Shown here: positions 16,770-23,069 of the stretch, in pieces
Layout of the letters: each line of letters begins with the position of its first letter
Position numbering within the stretch: the first letter of the stretch is position 1
Assembly (NCBI GenBank): GCA_043816305.1
Contig: JBDRHZ010000026.1
Span: 1-28,287 of the forward strand
DNA: 28,287 nucleotides
Origin: JAHIVN01 sp018816645
GTDB taxonomy: Bacteria; Patescibacteriota; Dojkabacteria; JAHIVN01
Direction of reading: 5' to 3'
Made by a program: the position numbers and the translations under genes
The notes under the pieces: generated by a model
Told to the model about the DNA's origin: nothing
Seen by the model: only the letters and a program-made list of their open reading frames with translations
Database searches by the model: none

Positions 16770-16797
16770 TTACATTCTGCATATTACATATTAGATA
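16770..16797 (+). promoter_or_regulatory. Possible clpP promoter
   Basis: TTACAT (16770-16775) and TAGATA (16792-16797) with a 16-base spacer. The ATG at 16807 lies nine bases after the -10, again leaving almost no leader. The match is modest. Confidence 0.35.
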
Positions 16798-16806
16798 AAA
16801 CATACC

Positions 16807-17391
16807 ATGGCTGATACTTACCTGATTCCTTCGGTTATAGAAAAGACCAAGGACGGCGAACGTGCTTACGATATTTATTCGCGTCTTCTAAAGGAAAGAA
16901 TTGTTTTCCTAGGAACACCAATCAATGATCAGGTGGCAAATGCTATAGTCGCACAGTTACTGTTTTTGCAGAAGGAAAGCCCCAAAAAAGACATCATGAT
17001 GTATATCAGCTCACCAGGAGGCATCATTTACTCCGGGCTTGCTATCATAGACACTATGAATCATATCTCGTGTGACATATCTACTGTTGCTGTTGGAGCA
17101 GTCGCGTCTATGGCTACCTTGATACTTTCAAGCGGAGCTCCCGGGAAAAGATTTGCACTTCCAAACAGTATGATTCATATGCATCAGCCGCTAGGTGGAG
17201 TAAAGGGACAAGCAAGTGATATAGAGATTGAGGCAAAAGAAATCATCCGTCTCAAAGATTTATCAGCCAAAATTCTAGCAAATACAACAGGACAGAGTAC
17301 TGAAAAAATTAAGCAGGACTTTGACAGAGACTTTCACATGACAGCACCTGATGCCAAAAAATATGGTCTCATCGACAAGATCATTAGATAA
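16807..17391 (+). CDS. clpP: ATP-dependent Clp protease proteolytic subunit ClpP
   Basis: A serine peptidase that forms the double-heptamer barrel fed by Clp ATPases such as ClpX or ClpC, in the cytosol. The 194-residue length is typical. Catalytic triad: Ser101 in GAVASMATL (GAVASM replaces the common GMAASM), His126 in IHMHQPLGG, and Asp175 in FDRDFHMTA. YISSPGG (residues 66-72), with the oxyanion glycines, and the C-terminal AKKYGLIDKII are also standard. It starts at ATG 16807 without a Shine-Dalgarno and is followed after 23 bases by a small membrane protein gene. No Clp ATPase gene is in the window. Confidence 0.97.
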   Translation: MADTYLIPSVIEKTKDGERAYDIYSRLLKERIVFLGTPINDQVANAIVAQLLFLQKESPKKDIMMYISSPGGIIYSGLAIIDTMNHISCDISTVAVGAVASMATLILSSGAPGKRFALPNSMIHMHQPLGGVKGQASDIEIEAKEIIRLKDLSAKILANTTGQSTEKIKQDFDRDFHMTAPDAKKYGLIDKIIR

Positions 17392-17414
17392 ATTAAGTTT
17401 AAATTTCTAATCCA

Positions 17415-17897
17415 ATGAAAAACTACTCTTGGCTGAAAGCAGGTCTCGCTGCAGCAGGAATATCCGTATTTATGTCACTTGCTTCGTATTTATCAAGTTA
17501 TATCAGCTGCATAGGCTGTCTCATACTTCCGATAACCTGCCTTCTTTGGTTCGCGTTACCTTTGGGGGCGGGATTTCTAGCAGCTACTTGGGCTAAACTC
17601 GAACGAGATCAGTTCTCAGAAGCTATAAAGCAGGGAGTCCTTGCAGGGCTTGTTCTGGGCATTATAAGCGGTGCATTCTCCTTTGCATTGAATATCATCG
17701 CGTCAATTCTAAATCTCTCTGTCCTGAATTCTTTAGACATACTCGGGAACTCAGATGCCAACAGTTACTTAGGCAACTATATCTCATATTCTTTTGGCCT
17801 GCCGTTACAGGCTCTATGTTGTACAGCTGCAGTATTTCTAGATATGGTTTTATCGACACTAGGTGGTATAATAAAAGTCGCTCTTTTGAAAAAGTAA
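17415..17897 (+). CDS. Small polytopic membrane protein of unknown function
   Basis: A 160-residue hydrophobic protein with about four membrane helices: residues 8-28, 36-58 (CLILPITCLLWFALPLGAGF), 74-98 and 128-157. A charged loop (AKLERDQFSEAIKQ) separates helices 2 and 3. It resembles the small Gly/Ala-rich DUF5518/DUF4199-like membrane proteins common in Patescibacteria, but no family can be fixed by eye. It follows clpP by 23 bases on the same strand and may be co-transcribed. Its role is unknown. Confidence 0.7.
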   Translation: MKNYSWLKAGLAAAGISVFMSLASYLSSYISCIGCLILPITCLLWFALPLGAGFLAATWAKLERDQFSEAIKQGVLAGLVLGIISGAFSFALNIIASILNLSVLNSLDILGNSDANSYLGNYISYSFGLPLQALCCTAAVFLDMVLSTLGGIIKVALLKK

Positions 17898-17993
17898 AGA
17901 ATTTGTAGAAAGCGGCCTGTTTATCACCAGACAAGCTTCTAGCCGCATCAATCAATATTTATTCTAGAATCTAGATAACTCAAAGAATTGTTA

Positions 17994-18033
17994 GGGCATT
18001 TAGCTCAGCTGGCTAGAGCATTCGCTTGACGTG
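17994..18033 (+). pseudogene. Truncated tRNA-Val(GAC)-like gene, 5' half
   Basis: The sequence begins GGGCATTTAGCTCAGCTGG and then shares 18 consecutive bases (GAGCATTCGCTTGACGTG) with the intact tRNA-Val at 18282, through the anticodon loop with GAC. After 18033 the homology stops: no 3' anticodon arm (GCGAA), no proper T-arm and no AATGCCC acceptor strand follows. It is a broken copy, or the 5' half of a gene split by inserted DNA. Confidence 0.75.
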
Positions 18034-18081
18034 TTCAATGAGACTGAGATTTTCAGACTTGAAAATTTCTAGTCGAACTAA

Positions 18082-18096
18082 TCCCGCTTGGCGGGA
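18082..18096 (+). other. Small GC-rich hairpin downstream of the tRNA fragment
   Basis: TCCCGC, loop TTG, GCGGGA forms a perfect 6-base stem, followed by ACGAAAGGAAAAAAT and an ATG at 18111. There is no U-run directly after, so it is not a normal terminator. It may be a leftover 3' tRNA or short palindromic element. Confidence 0.4.
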
Positions 18097-18206
18097 CGAA
18101 AGGAAAAAATATGGTGATCTTTATGAAAGAAAATAAACACTTGGTTCATTTTTTACTAGGGCAAATAAGCATTGGACTAAAGTTTAGATTTCAGCTAGTG
18201 CAAATA

Positions 18207-18254
18207 GTTAGCTCAGTTGGTTTACCTGCCTGCCGGCAGGCAGGGAGCATTCGC
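18207..18254 (+). pseudogene. tRNA-Val-like fragment with a palindrome inserted in the D-loop
   Basis: GTTAGCTCAGTTGGTTTA (18207-18224) and GAGCATTCGC (18245-18254) match without change the continuous 28 bases at 18287-18314 of the intact tRNA-Val. Between them sits exactly 20 bases of palindrome. Beyond 18254 the match to the anticodon arm fails. It cannot fold into a normal tRNA. Confidence 0.8.
18225..18244. mobile_element. 20-base perfect palindrome inserted in a tRNA fragment
   Basis: CCTGCCTGCCGGCAGGCAGG is self-complementary over all 20 bases. Comparison with the intact tRNA next to it shows a clean insertion with no target bases lost. I recall the same word being repeated in many Patescibacteria genomes, where it produces LPACRQAG-like peptides inside coding genes. 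The mobilising enzyme is unknown. Confidence 0.7.
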
Positions 18255-18281
18255 CGAGAAAATCTATTACGTGAACAGTAT

Positions 18282-18356
18282 GGGCGGTTAGCTCAGTTGG
18301 TTTAGAGCATTCGCTTGACGTGCGAAAGGTCACAAGTTCGAATCTTGTACCGCCCA
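18282..18356 (+). tRNA. tRNA-Val (anticodon GAC)
   Basis: Complete cloverleaf: acceptor GGGCGGT/ACCGCCC, D-arm GCTC/GAGC, anticodon arm TTCGC/GCGAA with loop TTGACGT (anticodon GAC at 18317-18319), T-arm ACAAG/CTTGT with loop TTCGAAT, discriminator A. CCA is not encoded. It is the only intact member of a three-copy cluster. Confidence 0.96.
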
Positions 18357-18405
18357 TACTTTTTTTATATAGGGGAACTATTTTAATTAATTGCACAAAA
18401 TTCTC

Positions 18406-19239
18406 ATGGCAAACAAACAAACAATTGATATTGAGAGGTCACTTAAGGGTTTCTTCGAACTCCCAGACTGGATGGAAAGAAGTCTCATGCTGGGTGGTTC
18501 TTATGCAGTTCTCTACATTATTTACTTTTTTCTAATAATAATTTTAATAATTCCTTTCATCGGATGGGTTATCGGCTGTTGTGGCTTTATCTTTATCATC
18601 ATAGCCGCTCTTGCCATGTGGATCTATACGATTGGCTATAAATATGAGCTGATAAAAGCAGAAATGTTAGGTACACCTTACACAAAGATAAAAGTTTTCG
18701 AAAACTTCAACGAAAGATTCCAGCATGGCGCAAAAATCTTTGTCGCAAATCTAGTATACAGCATTCCAACAATTATTTTGTATGTCATTGGTTACGCCCT
18801 AATGTTTCTGCCAATGGGCATGCTTGGCAGTTTGGGAAGCTCAGATAATGACTATCTTGGATTCATGGCTTTTCCTAGCATGTTCCTTATGCTTCTAGGT
18901 TATGTTCCTATTGGCATTGCGGTGATATATCAAATGTTTCAGTCATTTTTCATCACACCTTCAATCACGGCGATGTATGCGAAAGAACAATCAATCTCTG
19001 CCATGCTTCAATTTGGCAAAGTCTGGATATTTATAAAGGAGAATTTTATAAATCTTCTTTTGCTTCTTGCCCTGACTATGGGCACCGGATTCATAATATA
19101 TTTCGCATCTATGATTTCGTCTTTCCTGATCCTTCTCTGCATTGGCATTATCCTACTTCCAGCTGTCTTTGCCATAGGACTTACATTTATCATTCATATG
19201 CAGGCAAGCATCATAGGACAGATTTGCAAACAGAACTAG
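18406..19239 (+). CDS. DUF4013-like polytopic membrane protein
   Basis: A 277-residue integral membrane protein with about six helices. Features resemble DUF4013: a short soluble N-terminus (IERSLKGFFELPDWMERSL), two early helices, GYKYELIKAEM, and the late SAMLQFGKVWIFIKENF before the final helix pair. The family is widespread and has no known function. ATG 18406 is preferred over a TTG fifteen bases upstream. It begins 50 bases after the tRNA-Val and may be transcribed with it. A strong promoter for the thrS leader starts only four bases after its stop codon. Confidence 0.8.
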   Translation: MANKQTIDIERSLKGFFELPDWMERSLMLGGSYAVLYIIYFFLIIILIIPFIGWVIGCCGFIFIIIAALAMWIYTIGYKYELIKAEMLGTPYTKIKVFENFNERFQHGAKIFVANLVYSIPTIILYVIGYALMFLPMGMLGSLGSSDNDYLGFMAFPSMFLMLLGYVPIGIAVIYQMFQSFFITPSITAMYAKEQSISAMLQFGKVWIFIKENFINLLLLLALTMGTGFIIYFASMISSFLILLCIGIILLPAVFAIGLTFIIHMQASIIGQICKQN

Positions 19240-19242
19240 ATA

Positions 19243-19271
19243 TTGACTCGGTCTGCATCTGATAATATAAT
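19243..19271 (+). promoter_or_regulatory. Strong promoter of the thrS T-box leader
   Basis: TTGACT (19243-19248) and TATAAT (19266-19271) with an optimal 17-base spacer. Transcription should begin near 19277-19279, exactly at the base of the T-box stem I. It is the best promoter in the window. Confidence 0.85.
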
Positions 19272-19275
19272 TCAA

Positions 19276-19440
19276 GGTAACAGAGAGAAAAGGATCAAGT
19301 GAAACCTTTTCGCACTCAAAATTACCGTAGAACAATAAAAGATTTTCAGAGAGCTACTAAACAAAAGTAGAACAAGAGTGGAACCGCGGTAGGAAGCCGT
19401 CTCTAGATACTAAGAAATAGTGTTTTGAGAGGGCTTTATT
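19276..19440 (+). promoter_or_regulatory. T-box riboswitch leader (Thr), compact form
   Basis: T-box leaders sense uncharged tRNA: a specifier codon pairs with the anticodon and the UGGN bulge pairs with the free tRNA 3' end. Here the T-box consensus AGAGTGGAACCGCGG is at 19375-19389; its TGGA fits a tRNA with U73. Stem I is short: base GGTAA/TTACC (19276-19280/19322-19326), upper stem AAAAGG/CCTTTT (19288-19293/19305-19310) with an 11-base loop. On the 3' side of the internal loop, opposite AGAGA, lies ACT (19314-19316), a Thr codon matching the downstream thrS. A stem III (CTAC/GTAG, 19354-19370) follows. No long distal arm and no stem II are seen. Confidence 0.85.
19394..19440 (+). terminator. 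T-box attenuator hairpin
   Basis: AAGCC-G-TCTC (19394-19403) pairs with GAGA-G-GGCTT (19427-19436), with one G-G mismatch, followed by TTTATTGTTT. The 5' arm reuses CCGTCTCT, which also pairs with AGAG and CGG of the antiterminator, so the two folds exclude each other. This supports control by transcription attenuation. Confidence 0.7.
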
Positions 19441-19581
19441 GTTTATGTAGCCGTAGAAAATTCAATGAGATTAATAATAAGGTTAGAAAGTAATATCTAT
19501 TTAACAGAAAATTCCACTGGAGAAAATAAGAACACATCTTAACTAGTAACTTCATCCATTTATTTATTAATAAGTTTAAAA

Positions 19582-21351
19582 ATGCTGCAAGAAGAAAAGA
19601 AAAAGAAAATCTCAGAACTGGAGAAAATGCACCATAGTTTCTCCCATGTTCTGGCTCACGCTATCATGAGGCTTCACCCAGAGACAAAACTGGGTATTGG
19701 GCCTGCTATCGAGAATGGTTTTTACTACGATGTAGATTTGGCAGAAAAACTCACAAATGAAGATCTCCCAAAGATAGAAAAAGAGATGAGGAAGATAATT
19801 TCTGAGGAGTACCCTATACAACAGGTTTTACTTTCCAGAGATGAGGCCATGGATATGCTCCATCAGCAAGGGCAAATCTACAAAACAGAGCTTTTAAATG
19901 AGATCCCGGATGAAGAAGTCAGCTTTTACAAAACTGGAGACGACTTCATAGATCTGTGTCGAGGTCCCCATGTAGAACATACTGGCAGACTGGGAGCTTT
20001 CAAGCTTATGAGCATAGCCGGAGCATACTGGCGCGGAGACGAAAAACGTCCGCAGATGCAAAGAATTTATGGGGTCGGATTTAAAACAGAAGCAGAGTTA
20101 AACAAACACCTTGAAAATCAGGCTGAACTCAAGAAGCGTGATCACCGTAAGTTAGGACGTGATTTAGAACTATTCATGACAGATGATAAAGCCGGCCAAG
20201 GTTTAATCCTTTGGCTACCAAAGGGAGCAATTATTCGAAAGATCATAGAAGACTTCGAATACAATGAGAGAATCAATCTCGGTTACAAGCCTGTATATAC
20301 GCCGCATATCGCAAATTTGAAGCTCTTCAAACAGTCAGGACACTGGCAGCACTTTCGGGATTCTATGTACTCTCCGCTTGAAATAGACAAGGAGAAATAT
20401 CTGTTGAAACCTATGAATTGTCCGTTTCATGCAAAAATTTACTCTCGTAAGACCAGAAGTTATCGCGATCTTCCCATCAAATATGCCGAATTCGGGACAG
20501 TCTACAGATATGAGAAGTCCGGAGAACTTTCAGGTCTTGAAAGAGTTCGCGGCTTCACGCAGGATGATGCACATATATACATGCGGGAAGATCAGATTCA
20601 CGCCCTGGTCAAAGAAACAATTGAAGCAACGATAAGACTTATCACAGCTCTAGGATTTATAAATTATCAAATCAGACTTTCCCTTTGGGATACCCAGGAT
20701 CCCAAGAAAAAAGAAAAATATATAGATAAGCCGAATCTTTGGAATAAAGCAGAAAGACAACTGCGTGAAGTTCTCGACGAAATGAAGATTGACTATATAG
20801 AAGGAATAGGAGAAGCTGCCTACTATGGCCCCAAAGTAGACTTTCTTGTGAAAGATGCACTTGGCAGGGAAGAGCAGTGTGGTACTGTTCAACTGGACTT
20901 TAATCTTCCTGAAAGATTTGATCTGAATTATGTAGATAAAGGAGGCAAGGAAAAGCGCCCTGTCATGATACACTGGGCACCACTTGGCTCAATGGAGCGG
21001 TTCTTCTCAAGACTCATAGAGCACTACGGAGGTGCTTTCCCTGTTTGGCTCTCACCAGTGCAGGTCAAAATCATTCCTATATCCGAGAAATTTATGAGTT
21101 ATGCCAATTTCGTAAGGGATGAACTTAGGAAGAGCAGTCTGAGGATTGAGGTCGATGAAAAAGACGAGACTTTGCAAGCAAAGATCAGAGATGCTGAGAT
21201 CGAAAAGATTCCATATATGCTAGTAGTCGGGAAGAAGGAAAAAGAGACCAAAGCTGTAGCAGTCAGACCACGCTCCGGCCAGGATCTGGGAATGATGAAG
21301 CTAGAGGAGTTCTTGGAAAGAATAAAAACCGATATAGAGAACAAAAAATAG
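19582..21351 (+). CDS. thrS: Threonyl-tRNA synthetase without TGS domain
   Basis: Charges tRNA-Thr in the cytosol. The N2 editing domain, which hydrolyses Ser-tRNA-Thr, has HSFSH (His18, His22) and CRGPH (Cys126, His130). The class II catalytic core has KPMNCPFH with the zinc Cys, TQDDAHIY with the zinc His, and IHWAPLGSMERFF as motif 3 (more often HRAxLGSxER). The C-terminal anticodon-binding domain begins near PVWLSPVQVKII. The protein is 589 residues; the usual ~60-residue N-terminal TGS domain is absent. ATG 19582 follows about 140 bases after the T-box hairpin and no upstream in-frame extension exists. Regulation is by the T-box leader. Confidence 0.97.
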   Translation: MLQEEKKKKISELEKMHHSFSHVLAHAIMRLHPETKLGIGPAIENGFYYDVDLAEKLTNEDLPKIEKEMRKIISEEYPIQQVLLSRDEAMDMLHQQGQIYKTELLNEIPDEEVSFYKTGDDFIDLCRGPHVEHTGRLGAFKLMSIAGAYWRGDEKRPQMQRIYGVGFKTEAELNKHLENQAELKKRDHRKLGRDLELFMTDDKAGQGLILWLPKGAIIRKIIEDFEYNERINLGYKPVYTPHIANLKLFKQSGHWQHFRDSMYSPLEIDKEKYLLKPMNCPFHAKIYSRKTRSYRDLPIKYAEFGTVYRYEKSGELSGLERVRGFTQDDAHIYMREDQIHALVKETIEATIRLITALGFINYQIRLSLWDTQDPKKKEKYIDKPNLWNKAERQLREVLDEMKIDYIEGIGEAAYYGPKVDFLVKDALGREEQCGTVQLDFNLPERFDLNYVDKGGKEKRPVMIHWAPLGSMERFFSRLIEHYGGAFPVWLSPVQVKIIPISEKFMSYANFVRDELRKSSLRIEVDEKDETLQAKIRDAEIEKIPYMLVVGKKEKETKAVAVRPRSGQDLGMMKLEEFLERIKTDIENKK

Positions 21352-21406
21352 CAGTATATAAAGCGAAAAGTCGACATGAAATGACAAGCAGCTAAAGAAA
21401 GATATA

Positions 21407-21435
21407 TTGCTATTCACGCCGATTTTAGTTATCAT
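21407..21435 (+). promoter_or_regulatory. Probable infC promoter
   Basis: TTGCTA (21407-21412) and TATCAT (21430-21435) are 17 bases apart. Transcription from about 21442 would leave a leader of about 29 bases before the proposed infC start at 21471. It may supply the infC-rpmI-rplT unit. Confidence 0.45.
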
Positions 21436-21470
21436 TTGCAAGAGCTATCTAATTTTTTAGAAAATCAGAA

Positions 21471-22067
21471 ATAGCAAAATTCAAAAAATATCATACACCG
21501 AAAGTTCCGTTTTATAGAAGGAACACTTATATTCGGATAACTCCTGTTCGTTTGATTGACGAGAAGGGAGAAAATGTTGGAGTTATAGAAACTCCCGAAG
21601 CATTGAGAATGGCCCAAGATAAGGGCCTAGATTTGATCGAAGTAGCACCAAATACAAAGCCGCCTGTGTGCAAAATCATGTCCTGGTCGAAATTTAAATA
21701 TAACCTTTCAAAAAAGAGTCGTGGATCGAGCAAAGGCAAGGCAAAAGATGTAAAGGAGATGCGCTTCTCTCCATATATCAGTATGGGAGATATCGAACAC
21801 AAGAAAAGAAAGGTTGAAGAATTCCTGACAAAAAAACATCCAGTGAAGTTGACCATTTTTGTCAAGGGAAGGGTTGATTATAGTGTTGTCAGATCTCAAT
21901 TGGACAAAATCCTTGACATATTAAAAGGGAAATTTGAAACAGATCAATTCCCTCGTAAAGAAGGAAGAAATCTCTCAATTCTAGTGTTTCCACTGAAAAA
22001 GACATTGATTGAGAAGGACGAACCTGAGAAGAAGCCCCCCCCTTCCTCAACCAAGGAGAAGAAGTAG
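21471..22067 (+). CDS. infC: Translation initiation factor IF-3, unusual start codon
   Basis: IF-3 binds the 30S subunit and checks start-codon pairing. Conserved IF3 sequence begins with RRNTYIRITPVRLIDEKG (compare N..IR...VRLI), followed by GLDLIEVAPNTKPPVCKIM and the C-terminal domain (KEMRFSPYIS, HKKRKVEEFL). The first TTG is at 21552, inside the conserved VRLI stretch, so it cannot be the true start. Upstream, the frame is open from TAA 21450 and holds no ATG, GTG or TTG; the only AUN codon before the conserved Asn (21522) is ATA at 21471, giving 198 aa. E. coli infC starts with AUU, and IF3 autoregulates through such codons. A sequence error is the alternative. The tail is Lys/Pro-rich. 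Confidence 0.85.
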   Translation: MAKFKKYHTPKVPFYRRNTYIRITPVRLIDEKGENVGVIETPEALRMAQDKGLDLIEVAPNTKPPVCKIMSWSKFKYNLSKKSRGSSKGKAKDVKEMRFSPYISMGDIEHKKRKVEEFLTKKHPVKLTIFVKGRVDYSVVRSQLDKILDILKGKFETDQFPRKEGRNLSILVFPLKKTLIEKDEPEKKPPPSSTKEKK

Positions 22068-22099
22068 CTCAATACAGCTTTCTTTAGACAACCTTACCC

Positions 22100-22381
22100 A
22101 TGATCAAAAGAAACAATCCTTTTGTTTGTAAGAAATGCAGGAAAAAAGTACTTTCAGCAAAAAATGGGAAGTGCAGAAATCATTGTACTTTCTGCCTTTA
22201 TTCTAAACATGTAGATATCGCACCCGGAGACCGCATGCATAGCTGCAAAGGCCTCATGACACCATCAAACATAGCAAAACGGAAAAGTGGTTACTATATC
22301 CTGCATATCTGTGAAAAATGCGGCATAAAAAAGTGGAATAAAGTTCAGGAAGATGATAGAATTGGTAGCTTCATAGAGTGA
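22100..22381 (+). CDS. RNHCP-domain zinc-ribbon-like protein
   Basis: A 93-residue protein with the RNHCP signature RNHCTFCLYSKHVD (Thr in place of the usual Pro), then PGDRMHSCKGLM and HICEKCGIKKW. Two N-terminal Cys (CKKC) and the later CEKC give several CxxC pairs, so zinc binding is likely. The family's function is unknown. It starts with ATG at 22100, 32 bases after infC, and ends 43 bases before rpmI, on the same strand. Sitting inside the infC-rpmI-rplT cluster suggests a link to ribosomes or translation, but that is inference. Confidence 0.88.
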   Translation: MIKRNNPFVCKKCRKKVLSAKNGKCRNHCTFCLYSKHVDIAPGDRMHSCKGLMTPSNIAKRKSGYYILHICEKCGIKKWNKVQEDDRIGSFIE

Positions 22382-22424
22382 AAAGATTTGAATAATTAAA
22401 ATAAATAAGATAAAATCAGAGACT

Positions 22425-22628
22425 ATGAAAACTCATCAAGGGCTGAAAAAAAGATTTCGTAAGACAAGACCGAAAAAGGGAGAGGCAAAGTTTGCACATC
22501 AATCCAAGGGAAGGGGAAGCCGGCATCTAAAGACAAAACAGTCCAACAAAAGGAAAAGGAGAATTAGAACTATCAAGAAGATCTCCCAGAACAAAAGTAT
22601 GAAAAGAGCTTTCTCCGCATTCAAATAA
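22425..22628 (+). CDS. rpmI: 50S ribosomal protein L35 (bL35)
   Basis: A 67-residue very basic protein beginning MKTHQGLKKRFRKT (compare KTHKGAAKRFKKT) and containing HLKTKQSNKRKRRIR, the bL35 core (HLLTKKSSKRKRRLR). It is a structural protein of the large subunit. Gene order infC-rpmI-rplT is the standard one, with an RNHCP gene inserted after infC. TAAAAT ends eight bases before the ATG, so an additional internal promoter with almost no leader is possible. Confidence 0.95.
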   Translation: MKTHQGLKKRFRKTRPKKGEAKFAHQSKGRGSRHLKTKQSNKRKRRIRTIKKISQNKSMKRAFSAFK

Positions 22629-22662
22629 AAATGGATTAATTCTAAGTTATTTATAGAGTCAA

Positions 22663-23007
22663 ATGAGAATTAAAAGAGGAAAGATAAAGAATAGAAAGCA
22701 TAAAAAGGTTTTAAAAGCCGCTAAGGGATACAGACTTACATACAGCAAACTGTACCGAAGAGCAAAGGAAGCTTTACTACACGCAGGACAGTACTCATAT
22801 GATCACCGAAAGAAGCGCGGTAATGAATTTAGAAAGCTTTGGATCAAACGTATAAATGGAGCACTGACGGAGCATGGCATGAAATACAACAAGTTCATAA
22901 ACTCTCTCAAAAAGGAAAAGATCGAATTAGACAGAAAAGTTTTGTCTGAACTGGCAATCCACGAACCGGAAGTTTTCACTGAGATCGTAAATAAGGTGAA
23001 GAAATAG
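22663..23007 (+). CDS. rplT: 50S ribosomal protein L20 (bL20)
   Basis: A 114-residue basic helical protein needed early in 50S assembly. Recognised by KIKNRKHKKVLKAAKGYR (usual R.RHKKILK.AKGY), the long helix with ALLHAGQYSYDHRKKRGNEF, then LWIKRINGA and KYNKFINSL. It lies 34 bases after rpmI. L20 represses its own operon in other bacteria by binding a leader pseudoknot; I could not identify such a structure here. It ends convergently with the vWA gene, and the 62 bases between them hold no clear terminator. Confidence 0.96.
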   Translation: MRIKRGKIKNRKHKKVLKAAKGYRLTYSKLYRRAKEALLHAGQYSYDHRKKRGNEFRKLWIKRINGALTEHGMKYNKFINSLKKEKIELDRKVLSELAIHEPEVFTEIVNKVKK

Positions 23008-23069
23008 TTTATTACCCTCAACTTATATTATTCCTTTGTTGTTAGTCTAAATTTATAAAAATCTTCTTA

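Noticed and set aside
17912..17946. GCGGC...GCCGC hairpin after the small membrane protein gene as a terminator
   Set aside because: The loop is about 25 bases and no U-run follows.
17994..18281. Group I intron splitting a tRNA-Val in the anticodon loop
   Set aside because: No 3' exon with GCGAA plus T-arm plus AATGCCC was found downstream, and no intron core could be recognised.
18111..18305. A 64-codon frame preceded by the best SD-like sequence in the window (GAAAGGAAAAAAT-ATG)
   Set aside because: It runs through the tRNA fragment, the palindrome and the start of the intact tRNA, and its product matches nothing. It may be the start of a lost gene, such as the GIY-YIG genes often seen beside tRNAs, but this cannot be supported.
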